This document shows positions 22,178 to 29,564 of a stretch of 29,564 nt of DNA, piece after piece; position 1 is the first letter of the stretch; the number at the start of each line of letters is the position of its first letter. Made by a program: the position numbers and the translations under genes. The notes beneath the pieces are model-generated. The model was given only the letters and a program-made list of their open reading frames with translations. It searched no databases and was not told the DNA's origin. The stretch is taken from positions 1-29,564 of the forward strand of contig CAJMOS010000022.1 in the NCBI GenBank assembly GCA_905215015.1, given 5' to 3'. Origin of the DNA: an uncultured bacterium. GTDB taxonomy: Bacteria; Spirochaetota; Spirochaetia; Sphaerochaetales; Sphaerochaetaceae.

Positions 22178-23937
22178 TGATAGATGAACGAGTGAAACAG
22201 CTCAGGAAGCTGATGCGGAGCAATGGTATCGATTGCTGGTATGTCAACGGCACCGACCCCCATCAGAGCGAATACGTCTGCCCTCGCTGGAGAAGCAGAG
22301 CTTGGGTGAGCGGCTTTACCGGCAGCGCCGGTACCGTGGTCATCACGAGGACCGACGCGTTGCTATGGGTCGATTCCCGTTACTATGTGCAGGGAGCCAA
22401 GCAGATTGAAGGGTCCTGCTACAGGCTGATGAAGCAGGATTGGGAAGATACACCTTCTCCGGTTGACTGGATCAAAGCCAATCTGAAGAAGGGAAAGGTG
22501 GTCGGCATCGACCAGGAGACCCTTTCCGTTTCCGATTGCCAGCGGATGTCGGGTTCTCTGGCGGAAAAGGGCATTACCCTGACCCCGATGCCTGATCTGC
22601 TCGACCAGATCTGGACTGACCGTCCGGCTGTGCCTGACAGCAAGGTGGTCGAGGTGGAAAAGCGCTATGCGGGACTATCCCGTGCCGAGAAGTTCGCCCA
22701 AGTCCGGAAAGCTATGGAGGAAAAGGGCTGTACCTATTGCCTGATTTGCTCGATCGACGACATCGCATGGGTGACCAACCTGCGTGGAGACGACATCAAA
22801 TATAACCCGGTGTTCCTTTCCTATCTGCTGTTGGGCAAGGACCATGCGTGGCTTTTCACCGATATTTCCCGCTTCAGCGCCGACCTGCTGAAAGAGGTGC
22901 GTGCCGACATGGACGTCATGCCCTACGAGGCAGCGGCAAAGACGATTCGCGGCCTGGTCAAGGCGAAGGATGTGGTCTATGTGAATCCGGATCGTACCAA
23001 CGTGCTGATGCGGGCTGCGCTTGGCAAGGCCCGCGTGGTGGTCGGCCAGGACATCACCACCGATCTGAAGGCCCGGAAGAACCCGACCGAGATGGAGGGT
23101 ATGCGCAGGGCCCATGTGCTTGATGGTGTCGCCATGGTGAACTTCCTCTCCCGTCTGGATTTCAGCGGAAAGACCACCTATGACGAGCTGCAGCTCTGTC
23201 AGATGTTGGACGCCGAGCGCTTGAAGAACCCGGACTGCCTGGACGAATCGTTCGGCACGATTGCCGGATTCGGTCCCAATGGAGCCATGTGCCACTACTG
23301 CCCGAGCGAGGAGGAACATAGCCCTGTGACTCGTGGTCTGGTGGTGCTTGACAGTGGCGGGCAGTATCGCTTTGGCACGACCGACATCACCCGTACGCTG
23401 GCATTCGGCAAGCCGACCGCCGAGGAGATCCACGACTACACCGTCACGCTGAAGGGCCATCTTGCCCTTGCCGCCGCAGTCTTTCCCAAAGGGACCTGCG
23501 GCTACCAGCTGGATATCCTCGCCAAGCAGTTCATGTGGAAGGATGGCATGTCTTTCTTCCACGGCACCGGACATGGGGTGGGTTTCCGCCTGAATGTCCA
23601 TGAAGGTCCGCAGCGGATCAATGGTCGCCCGATTCCCGTAGCGATGGAAATCGGCATGGTGACCAGCGACGAGCCGGGCATCTACAAGGAAGGCCGCCAT
23701 GGCATCCGCATCGAGAACCTGATCGCGACAGTTCCTGCCATGAAGACCGAGTTCGGTGAGTTCTACAAGTTTGAGACACTGACGCTTTGTCCCTACGAGA
23801 GAAAGTTGATCGACGTCAGCCTGCTTTCAAAGGAGGAAATCGAGCAGGTCAACACCTACCACCAACGCGTCTATGAGACGTTGAAGGACAAGGTGGAGAA
23901 TCCCGATTGGCTGCAAGAGGCATGCAAGCCTCTGTAA
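22174..23937 (+). CDS. Xaa-Pro aminopeptidase (M24 family, three-domain APP1 type)
   Basis: This cytoplasmic metallopeptidase removes N-terminal residues preceding proline. The 587 residues fit the three-domain aminopeptidase P architecture: two creatinase-like N-terminal domains (about 1-310) and a pita-bread catalytic domain. The five dinuclear metal ligands are visible: Asp393 and Asp404 (DSGGQYRFGTTDITRT), His467 (GTGHGVGFRLNVHEGP), Glu500 (SDEPGIYKEG) and Glu514 (GIRIENL). The same frame is open far upstream inside lgt, but the start is set by ATG 22174, with AAGGAA upstream and ATGA overlap with lgt. A bidirectional terminator follows. Confidence 0.93.
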   Translation: MMIDERVKQLRKLMRSNGIDCWYVNGTDPHQSEYVCPRWRSRAWVSGFTGSAGTVVITRTDALLWVDSRYYVQGAKQIEGSCYRLMKQDWEDTPSPVDWIKANLKKGKVVGIDQETLSVSDCQRMSGSLAEKGITLTPMPDLLDQIWTDRPAVPDSKVVEVEKRYAGLSRAEKFAQVRKAMEEKGCTYCLICSIDDIAWVTNLRGDDIKYNPVFLSYLLLGKDHAWLFTDISRFSADLLKEVRADMDVMPYEAAAKTIRGLVKAKDVVYVNPDRTNVLMRAALGKARVVVGQDITTDLKARKNPTEMEGMRRAHVLDGVAMVNFLSRLDFSGKTTYDELQLCQMLDAERLKNPDCLDESFGTIAGFGPNGAMCHYCPSEEEHSPVTRGLVVLDSGGQYRFGTTDITRTLAFGKPTAEEIHDYTVTLKGHLALAAAVFPKGTCGYQLDILAKQFMWKDGMSFFHGTGHGVGFRLNVHEGPQRINGRPIPVAMEIGMVTSDEPGIYKEGRHGIRIENLIATVPAMKTEFGEFYKFETLTLCPYERKLIDVSLLSKEEIEQVNTYHQRVYETLKDKVENPDWLQEACKPL

Positions 23938-23955
23938 GGCCTGAAGGATGCGTAA

Positions 23956-23991
23956 AAAGGTGCGGGGTGATATCCTGCACCTTTCTTTTTT
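23956..23991. terminator. Bidirectional terminator
   Basis: AAAGGTGCGGG (23956-23966) pairs with CCTGCACCTTT (23974-23984), with T-runs on the right side for the + gene and on the left side for the - gene. It separates the aminopeptidase from the convergent small gene. Confidence 0.88.
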
Positions 23992-23993
23992 GC

Positions 23994-24266
23994 TTATTTT
24001 CTTCCGGGAAATTGCAGGACAGAACCATCGTTCTGCTCTTCCGCGGGTTCGTCCTCTTGGTCATCCATCACCGAAAGCGTTGCCTCCATCGCTCCGTCGG
24101 GGGACTCTTTCATCGTAAGGCAGAGGGGAATATGCCCCACCACCTTTCCCGGTACTCCATCGTGTTCGGTCTTGCACGAGACATCCAAATACCAGATTCC
24201 GCTTGGGTCGTCGGAAAGAGATGCGGTGAAGTATTTGGAACGGTAGACATTTGTCGGTTTCAGCAT
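23994..24266 (-). CDS. Hypothetical protein, 90 residues
   Basis: An unrecognised small soluble protein. The start ATG at 24266 has an AAGGAG SD at ideal distance; the reading frame upstream to 24335 has none. The N-terminal part (YRSKYFTASLSDDPSGIWYLDVSC) looks like beta strands. The C-terminus is acidic (DDQEDEPAEEQND) and ends in a short basic tail (FPGRK). There is no signal peptide or membrane segment, and one conserved-looking SCKT and one PLCL contain the only cysteines. It is monocistronic, convergent with the aminopeptidase and divergent from gpmI. Its stop codon almost touches the shared terminator. Confidence 0.7.
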   Translation of the reverse strand: MLKPTNVYRSKYFTASLSDDPSGIWYLDVSCKTEHDGVPGKVVGHIPLCLTMKESPDGAMEATLSVMDDQEDEPAEEQNDGSVLQFPGRK

Positions 24267-24366
24267 GGATAGCTCCTTGTCTGGGATTGTACTCCAAGGT
24301 CGGTGGCGGTACAACAAGGGAGTGGTACTATCCAAAAGCGCTGAGATAGTGTAGGATTACAGACGG

Positions 24367-24395
24367 TTGATAAAGTTCATTTGTTTATCTATAAA
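24367..24395 (+). promoter_or_regulatory. Promoter of gpmI
   Basis: TTGATA (24367-24372), 17 bp and TATAAA (24390-24395) form the best promoter match in the window. The predicted start near 24402 leaves only about five bases before the ATG, and the SD-like AAAGGAAA overlaps the -10. Confidence 0.55.
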
Positions 24396-24406
24396 GGAAA
24401 TAGTAT

Positions 24407-26053
24407 ATGGTTGAAGCGTTGAAGAAATCGGGAAAGATTTCCCGCAAGGGACCCGTGGTGCTCCTCATCATGGATGGTGTCGGTTATGGCAAGTACAAGG
24501 AAGGCGATGCTGTCGCCGCCGCCGTGACGCAGAATCTGGACGCCTTGTTGGCATCCTGTCCGAATACCAAGCTCAAGGCGCATGGAACGGCGGTCGGCCT
24601 TCCCTCGGACGCCGACATGGGCAACAGCGAGGTCGGTCATAATGCCATGGGCTGTGGCCGTGTCTTCGCCCAAGGCGCCAAGCTGGTGCAGAACGCTGTC
24701 GAGAGCGGCGATATGTTCAAGGGGGCGACGTGGCAGAAGCTGGTGGCCAACGTGAAGCAGAACCACTCCACCCTCCATTTCATCGGCTTGCTTTCTGATG
24801 GCAACGTCCACTCCAACATCCACCATCTCGAGGCGATGGTGAAGGAAGCCAAGAAGGAAGGGGTGAAGACGGTCCGTGTCCACGCGTTGCTTGACGGTCG
24901 TGATGTTGGCGAGCTTTCCGCCCTTGATTACTTCGATCCATTCGACAAGTTGTTGAAGGAGCTTTCCACCGATGGCTTTGACGCCCGTATCGCCGATGGC
25001 GGCGGCCGTATGGTCATCACCATGGACCGCTATAACGCCAACTGGGACATGGTCAAGAAAGGCTGGTATACCGAGGTGCTCGGAGAGGGCCGACAGTTTG
25101 CCAGCGCCCATGAGGCAATCACCACCCTGCGCGAGGAAACCCATGCCATCGACCAGGACCTTCCTCCCTTCGTCATCGCCGAGGACGGCAAGCCGGTCGG
25201 ACCGATTGTGGACGGGGATTCCGTCATCCTCTTCAATTTCCGCGGCGACCGCGCCTTGGAGATCAGCCGCGCTTTCGAAGACCCGGACCTGAAGGAGTTC
25301 GACCGCAAGAGACTGCCGAAGGTGGAGTATGCCGGCATGATGGAGTATGATGGCGACCTGCACATTCCTCACCAGTACTTGGTTGCCCCTCCCTCGATCA
25401 ACCGCACCTTGGCGGAGTACCTCTGCGCCAGTGGCGTGATGCAGTTCTCCATCAGCGAGACGCAGAAGTTCGGCCACATCACCTACTTCTTCAACGGCAA
25501 CCGTTCCGGCAAGTTCGATGATAAGCTGGAGGAGTACGTCGAGATTCCGAGCGACATCGTTCCCTTCGAGCAGAGACCCTGGATGAAGTGCGCCGAGATC
25601 GCGGACCGCGTGATCAAGGAGATCGAGAGCGGCAAGTGGAGTTTCATCAAGATGAACTTCCCCAACGGGGACATGGTGGGCCACACCGGTGTCTACGAAG
25701 CGGTTGTCTGCTCCATGGAGGCCCTCGACTTGCAGATCGGCAGGATCCGCGCCGCGGTGGAGAAGGCCGGTGGCGTGCTCCTGATCACCGCCGACCATGG
25801 CAATGCCGACGACATGTTCGAACACGATAAGGCCGGTGGGGTGAAGCGCTACGCTGACGGAAGGCCAAGACCGAAGACCAGCCACTCCCTGAACCCTGTC
25901 CCGTGCATCCTGTACGATCCGTGCTATCACGGCGAATACTCCAAGGAGATGAACAGCGGGCTCGGCATCAGCTCGATCGCCGCAACCTGCATGACGTTGC
26001 TCGGGTTTGTGCCGCCAGCCGATTACGACAAGAGCGTCATCAACCTGAACTAA
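24407..26053 (+). CDS. gpmI: 2,3-bisphosphoglycerate-independent phosphoglycerate mutase, plant-type
   Basis: This enzyme interconverts 3- and 2-phosphoglycerate in glycolysis using two Mn ions and a phosphoserine intermediate. The 548-residue protein has Asp23 in LLIMDGVGYG, the catalytic Ser74 in DMGNSEVGHNAMG, GRVFAQGAKLV, and the metal site TADHGNADDMF (Asp463, His464). The motifs GNSEVGHNA and FAQGAKLV, and EYVEIPSDIVPFEQRP, resemble plant and trypanosomatid enzymes more than the usual bacterial GpmI, which reads GNSEVGHLN. Such sequences are known in some bacteria. It is monocistronic, with a strong promoter and a terminator. Confidence 0.95.
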   Translation: MVEALKKSGKISRKGPVVLLIMDGVGYGKYKEGDAVAAAVTQNLDALLASCPNTKLKAHGTAVGLPSDADMGNSEVGHNAMGCGRVFAQGAKLVQNAVESGDMFKGATWQKLVANVKQNHSTLHFIGLLSDGNVHSNIHHLEAMVKEAKKEGVKTVRVHALLDGRDVGELSALDYFDPFDKLLKELSTDGFDARIADGGGRMVITMDRYNANWDMVKKGWYTEVLGEGRQFASAHEAITTLREETHAIDQDLPPFVIAEDGKPVGPIVDGDSVILFNFRGDRALEISRAFEDPDLKEFDRKRLPKVEYAGMMEYDGDLHIPHQYLVAPPSINRTLAEYLCASGVMQFSISETQKFGHITYFFNGNRSGKFDDKLEEYVEIPSDIVPFEQRPWMKCAEIADRVIKEIESGKWSFIKMNFPNGDMVGHTGVYEAVVCSMEALDLQIGRIRAAVEKAGGVLLITADHGNADDMFEHDKAGGVKRYADGRPRPKTSHSLNPVPCILYDPCYHGEYSKEMNSGLGISSIAATCMTLLGFVPPADYDKSVINLN

Positions 26054-26057
26054 ACGC

Positions 26058-26087
26058 AAGGGCCGCCCGAGAGGGTCGGCCCTTCTT
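26058..26087 (+). terminator. Intrinsic terminator after gpmI
   Basis: AAGGGCCG (26058-26065) and CGGCCCTT (26077-26084), followed by CTTT, lie five bases after the gpmI stop. The tail runs into the -35 of the next promoter. Confidence 0.8.
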
Positions 26088-26115
26088 TGACACGCCGCAC
26101 CTCCCTCGATAGGAT
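26087..26115 (+). promoter_or_regulatory. Promoter of the MATE gene
   Basis: A perfect TTGACA (26087-26092), 17 bp and TAGGAT (26110-26115) predict a start near 26122 and a leader of about 69 nt that contains a terminator hairpin. Confidence 0.65.
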
Positions 26116-26134
26116 GGAAAGCGCTGTGTGGCGG

Positions 26135-26176
26135 ACCGCGTAAATCCAAGCGACAAATGGATTGCGCGGTTTTTTT
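26135..26176 (+). terminator. Attenuator-like terminator in the MATE leader
   Basis: ACCGCG (26135-26140) and AATCCA (26143-26148) pair with TGGATT (26158-26163) and CGCGGT (26165-26170), giving a long stem followed directly by seven T residues. It lies after the MATE promoter and ends three bases before the GGGAGG ribosome-binding site. That is the layout of transcription attenuation rather than of a gpmI terminator. Confidence 0.7.
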
Positions 26177-26190
26177 ATGGGAGGAACGTG

Positions 26191-27537
26191 ATGGAACGCG
26201 ATCAATCAAACAAGCTGGCGACGATGCCGATGGGAAAACTCCTTGTGTCGATGAGCCTTCCCATGATGGTGTCCTTTTTCATCCAAGCCCTCTACAACAT
26301 CGTCGATTCGATGTTCGTCGCGAAGTTGAGCGAGGAGGCCCTGACAGCGGTCAGTCTTGCCTTTCCTGTCCAGCAGGTGATTACCGCCATCGGTGTCGGC
26401 ACCGGGGTAGGTACCAATGCGATGGTTCCCCGATATCTGGGACAGGGAGAGCCCCGGAAGGCGAACCTGGTCGCCAACACCGCAGCCTTTCTCTCCATCT
26501 GCTATTCCATTGTCTTCTGTATCCTTGGCCTCACCGTCATCGGGCCTTATTACCAAGTGCAGACCGACGTGGCGGGCATTGCCGACGGGGGCACCACGTA
26601 CCTGACGATCATCGTCTGTGCCTCGGCGGGTGTCTTTTTCGGGCAGATATTCGAGAAGCTTCTGGTCTGCAACGGATATCCGACTCTGGCCATGCTCAGC
26701 CAGGCAAGCGGAGCTCTTTTCAACCTGGTCTTCGATCCCCTGCTGATTTTTGGCCTTGGTCCCTTTCCGAGAATGGGAATCGCTGGCGCCGCGTGGGCTA
26801 CCGTGCTTGGCCAGCTGCTGGGTGCCTTGATCGCCTTTGTCCTCAATCTGAAGAAGAATCCCAATATCCAGTTCCGTTGGTCGTTGTTGAGACCGAACGG
26901 CATGGTTGTCCCCATCCTCTCGGTAGGCTTTCCCTCGATGATCACCATGGGGCTGTCCTCGGCAACCACATTCTGCGTGAACCAAATCCTGCTTCTGTAC
27001 AGCACCACGGCGACCGCCGTCTACGGCATTTGGATGAAATTGCAGAACTTCTGCTACATGCCGGTCTTCGGCATGAACAACGGTATGGTTCCAATCCTTT
27101 CCTATAATTTGGGGAACAAGCGCTATGGCCGCATCCGCGAGGCCATCCGCCTTGCCGTCATCTCCATCCTGGGGATGATGATGGTGCTGTGCGTTGTGTT
27201 TGAGCTGATTCCGGACAAGGTGCTCGCCATGTTCAGCGCATCGGAGACAATGATGGGAATCGGATTGGTGGCGTTACGATGGTGTTGTTGCGCGCTCCCG
27301 TTCGGGGCGCTTTGCGTGATTCTTTCCACCAGCATGCAGGCGTTGGGATATGCCAGATGGACGCTCTTGATCAACATCCTTCGGCAATTCGTCCTTCTTG
27401 TCGTCCTGTTCGGATCGCTCCATCTGCTCTTCCATGACCTTGATGTGCTTTGGACCGCTGTCCCGCTTGCCGAATGTGTTTCTTGCCTGCTTGCCGTCTT
27501 CTTGTCCAGAAGAATGCTGGAAAAGCTGAAAGGGTGA
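26191..27537 (+). CDS. MATE-family efflux transporter
   Basis: The 448-residue protein is a cation-coupled multidrug/toxin exporter of the MATE family with about twelve helices in two repeats. The N-terminal LLVSMSLPMMVSFFIQALYNIVDSMFVAKL is the family's first repeat, and PVQQVITAIGVGTGVGTNAMVPRYLGQG and the mirrored GMNNGMVPILSYNLGNKRYGRIREA segments follow. It belongs to the bacterial DinF/NorM-like branch broadly; the substrate is unknown. ATG 26191 has GGGAGG upstream; an in-frame GTG at 26128 would translate the terminator stem and is unlikely. The leader carries an attenuator-like hairpin, so expression may respond to a ligand or to translation. Confidence 0.92.
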   Translation: MERDQSNKLATMPMGKLLVSMSLPMMVSFFIQALYNIVDSMFVAKLSEEALTAVSLAFPVQQVITAIGVGTGVGTNAMVPRYLGQGEPRKANLVANTAAFLSICYSIVFCILGLTVIGPYYQVQTDVAGIADGGTTYLTIIVCASAGVFFGQIFEKLLVCNGYPTLAMLSQASGALFNLVFDPLLIFGLGPFPRMGIAGAAWATVLGQLLGALIAFVLNLKKNPNIQFRWSLLRPNGMVVPILSVGFPSMITMGLSSATTFCVNQILLLYSTTATAVYGIWMKLQNFCYMPVFGMNNGMVPILSYNLGNKRYGRIREAIRLAVISILGMMMVLCVVFELIPDKVLAMFSASETMMGIGLVALRWCCCALPFGALCVILSTSMQALGYARWTLLINILRQFVLLVVLFGSLHLLFHDLDVLWTAVPLAECVSCLLAVFLSRRMLEKLKG

Positions 27538-27620
27538 ACGGAAAGTCCGAGAAACAAGTGTACTTGGAACGAAGCCTCGTGGTTGCCTTTGGAGCTTGTG
27601 TCCGTTCCAACATGTGTCCC

Positions 27621-27650
27621 TTTACGCCTGAAGAAAGAGGAAGATATACT
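27621..27650 (+). promoter_or_regulatory. Candidate promoter of the MBL-fold gene
   Basis: TTTACG (27621-27626), 18 bp and TATACT (27645-27650) predict a leader of about 29 nt carrying GAGGG before the ATG at 27686. Confidence 0.45.
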
Positions 27651-27685
27651 GTGTTCCATCTGGAAATCTGCGCATCGAGGGTTCT

Positions 27686-28615
27686 ATGAAGCGAAATCGT
27701 TTGGTTCGTGCGTGTTTGGTGTGCTTGCTCGTCCTTGCCTCTCTTCCGCTTGGTGCCGTTGCCGACCCGGTCCTGGACCGGAGCGTGGACAACGGCAAAT
27801 TCGTCGTCTACTTCCTGCATTTGGGAAAAGCCCCCAGCACGAAGAAAAGCAACCATGGAGACTGTGAGCTTTTGATTAGTCCGGATGGAAAAGTCATGAT
27901 GGTCGACTGTGGTGCGCCGGAGCAAGGGCGGTATGTGGTTGAAGCACTCAACGCGCTTGGCATCGACCATATTGACTATTTTGTCAATTCCCACCGTCAT
28001 CATGACCACTTGGGCGGTTTCAGCCAGGTGGCAGACCATGCGAAGATCGACCACGTGCTTGTCGGACCCATGGAAGGGTATACCGGCACATACAGCCTGG
28101 AGATGGACCAGCGGTGCAAGGCTGATGGCATTGACCAGACAAAAATCGGAGATGGAGACTCGTTCATGTTCGGCCAGGACATCGAGGTCGCGGTCTACCA
28201 TCCCTCCAGAACCGATGTGGATTCCACCTATACTACCGAGGAACTCAACAACAGTTCGTTGGCCCTGAAGTTCACCTATGGAAAGACCACCGTACTGCTT
28301 TGCGGCGACCTTTACATGAAAGGAGAGGATGAAGTTCTTGCCGCCCACAGTGACGAAATCAGGGACATCGATGTCGCAAAGGCTGACCATCACGGGCTGT
28401 GGACAAGCAACCAGGATTCGTGGATCAAGACCGTCAACCCTACTTATTGTGTCGCGGTGAGCGACATCCTTTGTGATTTGGGAGTGATGAACAGGTACAA
28501 GAAACACGGCACCATATTCCGCCAGACGCTTTTCAATGGTATCGTCAAGTTCTCCATGGATGACAATGATGGCATCACCATGCTTTGCCAGCACGATTCC
28601 TCGCTGGACAACTGA
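27686..28615 (+). CDS. Secreted metallo-beta-lactamase-fold protein, ComEC C-terminal type
   Basis: The 309-residue protein has an N-terminal signal peptide (about 1-26, with LVCLLVLASLPLGAVA) and one metallo-hydrolase domain. The metal-binding motif is HRHHDH (103-108) in NSHRHHDHLGG. Later metal-site segments are LLCGDLY and DVAKADHHG. VDCG near residue 73 is the usual beta-strand turn. The pattern matches the MBL domain of ComEC/Rec2 rather than true beta-lactamases, but here it is a stand-alone exported protein without the competence channel. A nuclease or phosphodiesterase-like activity in the periplasm is possible and unproven. It converges with an unknown membrane gene 24 bp away. Confidence 0.85.
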   Translation: MKRNRLVRACLVCLLVLASLPLGAVADPVLDRSVDNGKFVVYFLHLGKAPSTKKSNHGDCELLISPDGKVMMVDCGAPEQGRYVVEALNALGIDHIDYFVNSHRHHDHLGGFSQVADHAKIDHVLVGPMEGYTGTYSLEMDQRCKADGIDQTKIGDGDSFMFGQDIEVAVYHPSRTDVDSTYTTEELNNSSLALKFTYGKTTVLLCGDLYMKGEDEVLAAHSDEIRDIDVAKADHHGLWTSNQDSWIKTVNPTYCVAVSDILCDLGVMNRYKKHGTIFRQTLFNGIVKFSMDDNDGITMLCQHDSSLDN

Positions 28616-28639
28616 GACGCGGAAAGAAAGTCCGGACGT

Positions 28640-29413
28640 TCACGCCCAAATCCGACGGCTGCGGGCGACAAGCATCAGGATGACCAAGCTCGCCAACTCA
28701 AGCAAAAGCGCGATTCCGTCCCGGATCATTCCGTACGGGAAGGCAAGAAGCACAAGGGCGATGATGTTCATCGTGTAGGCGACGCATTTGATTATGGTCT
28801 CCTTGGAGACATTTTCCTGGAAGACACTGCAGAAGAGAATCGCCAGGCCGATGCCGCCGAGGATACAGGTGGCCACGCGCATGGTCAGAGCCCCGATATA
28901 GGCACCCTCAAGGAAGATTGCCGTGTTGGGAGAGAGCGGGACCGCCATGCCCACCAACAAGGAAACGGCACAGGCCATCAGTATGCCGGTGTTGATTCTT
29001 TTGACGTTGATTTCCGTCTGGTAGAGCATGCACTCCATCGAGACCAGGATGGCCATCAACAGAATGATCTGGTAGAGACGGGCTGTCTGGGCCATCGAGA
29101 GGGGAAGCGACTGGGTGTACAGATAACAGGCTGGATAGACCCGCACGTCCAGCAGGGAAAGGAGCAATAGGAGGAATGGCATCAATTGCGCGTCGCTGCC
29201 AAAGGTGGTACGCAGGTAATGGTAGACCATCACCGCCAGCACGAATGAGATGACCAGGTGGGCGAAGCTCGGACCGAATCTCAGGGAGACGTCAAACAGA
29301 GAAATCCCCTTTTCCATCGCCGAGAACGCCCCATACACGATCAGCACGCAAAAGGTGAGCGTCGTCAGACTCTGAAGAATCAGGCAGAGATTCCGGAAAA
29401 AGAGCTTCTTCAT
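28640..29413 (-). CDS. Polytopic membrane protein of unknown function
   Basis: The 257-residue protein has about seven predicted membrane helices spread over its whole length, for example LQSLTTLTFCVLIVYGAF near the start, FAHLVISFVLAVMVYHYL, LMPFLLLLLSLLDV and GIALLLELASLVILMLVA at the end. A short basic cytoplasmic tail (RSRRIWA) follows. I recognise no family motif; the 7-helix layout could suggest a sensor membrane module, but no kinase or cyclase domain is attached. It starts six bases after the stop of the partial upstream gene, so the two are probably cotranscribed. The small spacing argues for a functional link. Confidence 0.7.
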   Translation of the reverse strand: MKKLFFRNLCLILQSLTTLTFCVLIVYGAFSAMEKGISLFDVSLRFGPSFAHLVISFVLAVMVYHYLRTTFGSDAQLMPFLLLLLSLLDVRVYPACYLYTQSLPLSMAQTARLYQIILLMAILVSMECMLYQTEINVKRINTGILMACAVSLLVGMAVPLSPNTAIFLEGAYIGALTMRVATCILGGIGLAILFCSVFQENVSKETIIKCVAYTMNIIALVLLAFPYGMIRDGIALLLELASLVILMLVARSRRIWA

Positions 29414-29418
29414 CTTGC

Positions 29419-29564
29419 TTACAGGATATCCTTATAGGGCGTCTCTACGCGCACATCCAACAGTTGCGTGCTCCAGCTTGCTCCCATGGCGGCTACCAGG
29501 GAATCGACCATGACACCCATGCCTCCGACCAAGGGGAGCAAGGCCAGCATCGTCAGCTCGGCGC
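29419..29564 (-). CDS. 3' end of an unidentified gene (truncated by window edge)
   Basis: An open minus-strand frame enters from the right edge and stops at TAA (29421-29419). About 47 residues are visible, including LLPLVGGMGVMVDSLVAAMG and ending in RVETPYKDIL. The segment contains one hydrophobic stretch, so it may be membrane-associated. Too little is visible to name it. It precedes the membrane protein gene by five bases and likely shares its transcript. Confidence 0.6.
   Translation of the reverse strand, partial: AELTMLALLPLVGGMGVMVDSLVAAMGASWSTQLLDVRVETPYKDIL

Noticed and set aside
26128..26190. GTG start for the MATE protein
   Set aside because: It would translate through the terminator stem and has no SD; ATG 26191 has GGGAGG upstream.
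24389..26209. 606-codon open frame on the minus strand
   Set aside because: It is the antisense shadow of gpmI; it has no SD or recognisable domain, while the + frame has all catalytic motifs.

Overview
This 29.6-kb window starts inside dnaA and looks like the replication-origin region of a spirochaete, most likely a Sphaerochaeta/Treponema-type lineage. The evidence is the gene order dnaA-dnaN-recF-DUF721(DciA)-rpmH-rnpA-yidC-jag, a MurA with Asp in place of the catalytic Cys (as in Borrelia and Treponema), and a plant-type cofactor-independent phosphoglycerate mutase. The taxonomic call is inference from gene content; no rRNA is present.

Layout. 1-6981: replication, RNA-processing and membrane-insertion genes, all on +, with an oriC-like dnaA-dnaN spacer (DnaA boxes plus a DnaA-trio-like tract). 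7015-11063: a self-contained efflux cassette, with a nested-dyad operator, a MarR-family regulator and a heterodimeric ABC exporter with one degenerate ATPase site. 11086-16397: metK (-), a lone 34-codon small gene with its own SD and terminator, DUF362 and a PfkB sugar/nucleoside kinase (-), and murA (+). 16398-16784: a gene-free spacer between convergent genes holding two near-identical tandem DnaA-box pairs. 16785-18026: a sigma-54-type AAA+ activator without a DNA-binding domain. 18027-18889: a decayed region with hairpins and a probable Rpn-type nuclease/transposase remnant. 18890-21120: S41 protease and rsmE (-). 21227-23937: lgt and an aminopeptidase P (+), divergent from the protease. 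23994-26053: a small unknown gene (-) and gpmI (+). 26087-27537: a MATE exporter preceded by a promoter and an intrinsic terminator that together look like an attenuator. 27686-29564: a secreted ComEC-like metallo-beta-lactamase-fold protein (+), an unknown polytopic membrane protein (-) and the 3' end of another gene (-).

Most of the window is conserved housekeeping. The parts that most deserve a second look are the second DnaA-box cluster about 15 kb from dnaA, the attenuator-like leader of the MATE gene, the 34-codon gene, the HTH-less sigma-54 activator with an unrecognised N-terminus, and the near-leaderless promoters of the divergent S41/lgt pair and of gpmI. I saw no CRISPR array, tRNA, rRNA, intact insertion sequence or prophage.
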